Below are positions 62,001 through 64,000 of a stretch of DNA of 64,000 bases, one piece after another (position 1 is the stretch's first letter; each line of letters starts with the position of its first letter). Origin of the DNA: Prinsepia uniflora (taxonomy: Eukaryota; Streptophyta; Magnoliopsida; Rosales; Rosaceae); assembly GCA_032719365.1 (NCBI GenBank), contig CM064872.1:68574752-68638751 (forward strand), written 5' to 3'. Below the pieces are notes generated by a model. It was not told the DNA's origin, made no database searches, and saw only the letters and a program-made list of their open reading frames with translations. The position numbers and the translations under genes are program-made.

Positions 62001-64000
62001 TATCAGAACTTAAATATATAGCACTAAACAGTAACAGACATAATTTCCATCTATGTGATTCATGTCCAAAGTATTAAGAGAACTAAGACGTAAATAATCA
62101 GAGTAAACTTGATGAAAATGATTGAAAACAATCAAACAGGTGAGGCTAAAGCTTGGTTGACAATTACATGATCAAGACAATGATGATTTCCATGATAATG
62201 ATAACGAAAATGTTTCACATGATAAGTGTTTTCATGGCCAATTTAACTGCATATGAAATACCAACATTCGTTGTTTCCACTCTACTTCGAAGGCATAAGT
62301 GATTCTAACTGTTGAGGCATTACTGTGAGCTGACAACTCACTCCACTAACCCCACCTGCATGTCTAATCTGCTCAAATAAACAATGACTTCGAATAACAA
62401 ACACTAATTGAATAATCTCTGCTATTAGCCCTTTCAGTCTTGGCATATTAACTGCTTAATCTATTGGGAGACTATTAATAAAATCGATTGCACTAAGGTT
62501 TCAAAACTAATGGTTTGGAAGATGTTTCAATCTTAAGAAACCAGAACTGCACCTATATCCAGAACAACAGGGTATATTTCAACACACTTCATTTGCAATT
62601 CCAATAGCAAACAGTTCAAGATTCAACACAGTTTTACTGTTGTGAAATCACTGCCGAACATATAAAACCTCTAACTGAAAAGTTGTGTATATGTATAACT
62701 CAAAAAGTGAGATGAGAACAAAGAACAAAATATTTCCTGGGTTAAAAAAATTTGATTATTAAACTTGTTAAATGTGTATCAGCTGTTATTGTATAATCAA
62801 TACATTTTCAAATGGCTCACACATTATTAGCTGTATGTGCATACAGCATAGAAACTTAAACAATGGTAAGTAAATGGTCTCTCTAACAGTTTAGAAACAT
62901 AAACTGCGTTGCTGGACCACCATGTTTCTCCCTCAGTACATGAGATGACCGTTTTATCCATCAGTTATCCAATCTTATCACCGGCCTCCAAAGTACCCAA
63001 AATATTTGCACTTTAACATGTCTAGCCCTGTAACTCCCCTTATCTGAACCACCAGTGCAGCAGTATCCAATGCCATTACCTCCTCATAAGAGAGCTGGTC
63101 AGCATGCTGCAATAATATCACAAACAAGTAGTTGAACTTGTACTAAAGTTGTTCCCAAGATTTAATGATCCCTCCATAAATTTCAAGATGGTTAAACTGA
63201 TGACAAAAAAGTTTACCATCTCTATGTTAAATATGTAAAGCCTTCATTATCTGAAGATATTTAAGGGAATCAGTACTGGTGAAGAGACATGATAGAAGCA
63301 CTTCAACATAAAAAGGAATAAACTAATCTCGCACTCTAGTGACTAGTAACCTGTTTGCATGGAAAGATGAAGGATTAAACTAGAAATAATTAGAATTTTA
63401 TCTGTAAATTCTGGACAAGAGAAATGGGGGGAGGGGAATTAAGGCTACAATAGAGAACCAAAGTGTTCCATTCAAGGAAACAAAGATATAAGAACTGCAA
63501 GCATGCTTGGAAACCTGGAACAGATAAAAGCAAAAGTTACTATGGTATATTCATAAATGTATGCATTTGCCTTCCTTTTTTATCATCCAAATCGTATCAT
63601 GTAAGACCAAAGGCCTGACCCGTACATTCGGTGACCAGCCACCAACTGGCACATAAAAATGTTGTAAAATTTAGTTGCATTCATATATATATACACACGT
63701 GCAGTGTATGATAGCGACCATGAACATGTAGAGCACCATTATTTCATTCTCCATTTGAGAATGAAATCTACAGACAATGAAGGTTAACAACACAAACCCA
63801 CAGCTCTCATGTGATCATGCGGCCATAAAACATAATAGATCCAACAAAACTCTCCTGTGTTGCTGAGCTAGATGACACAAGATAGATCCAACAAACTTAA
63901 ACACTACTACCTAGTATGTACACTTGATACCCGAATGTTAATTTATTCCTACCTTGCAGATCAAAAATATGAGATTTAGCTACCAAACATAACAGGTGAA
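59097..64000 (-). other. Probable very long symplekin intron; no exon recognised
   Basis: The acceptor before 59096 (GGCAG on the minus strand) shows the gene continues upstream, but none of the remaining N-terminal symplekin segments could be recognised up to the window edge. There are AT microsatellites near 59770-59800 and a short GA run near 60030. No transposable element with a second copy in the window was identified. Confidence 0.5.

Noticed and set aside
63080..63106. 27-bp minus-strand segment with perfect AG and GT borders (reads HADQLSYEE)
   Set aside because: Matches no part of symplekin that I recognise; splice-like borders around 27 bases occur by chance in 5 kb.

Overview
The window is plant nuclear DNA, most likely from a eudicot. 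It carries two spliced genes with plant-type GT-AG introns, several lineages of plant LTR retrotransposon, and a Cassandra element whose LTRs contain a 5S rRNA-like segment. The species cannot be named from the sequence. The left half (1-33112) is almost entirely transposable-element DNA, and the right half (34076 to the end) is genic. No bacterial-type operon, CRISPR array or tRNA gene was seen.

Left half: positions 1-11500 hold AT-rich dispersed repeats and LTRs of a Ty3/gypsy family in both orientations, with one LTR nested in another and a Cassandra element inserted in a third. Positions 11909-33117 form a four-level nest in which every level keeps its 5-bp target-site duplication (TSD). 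A 1.6-kb minus-strand solo LTR (TTACC) was split by a 6.9-kb non-coding LTR element (GTGGT). That was split by a 2.9-kb minus-strand solo LTR (ATTAG), which was split by a complete 9.8-kb chromodomain-bearing gypsy element (CCTAA). The gypsy LTRs differ at only about 1% of sites by eye, but its gag-pol frame has one frameshift and two nonsense codons.

Right half: a three-exon GT43 gene resembling IRX9H (xylan synthesis, Golgi) lies on the plus strand at 34076-36237. Converging on it is a large minus-strand gene for symplekin, the scaffold of mRNA 3'-end processing. Twenty-two exons (1098 codons plus stop) were traced from 59096 down to 38356; the N-terminal exons lie outside the recognised part. 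As I recall, Arabidopsis IRX9H (At1g27600) also neighbours a symplekin gene (At1g27595), which would make this a conserved gene pair. One 7.6-kb symplekin intron holds a second nest: a degenerate Ty1/copia element (47975-52860, TSD ACAAT) inside an LTR of a small non-coding LTR element (46273-52906, TSD TAAGG). The exons on both sides remain in frame.

The most unusual signal is structural. Several LTRs of at least two unrelated families carry clusters of short hairpins about 0.4-0.8 kb before the LTR 3' end. The stems differ from hairpin to hairpin while loops or spacing stay similar. This looks like selected RNA or DNA structure rather than ordinary tandem repetition.
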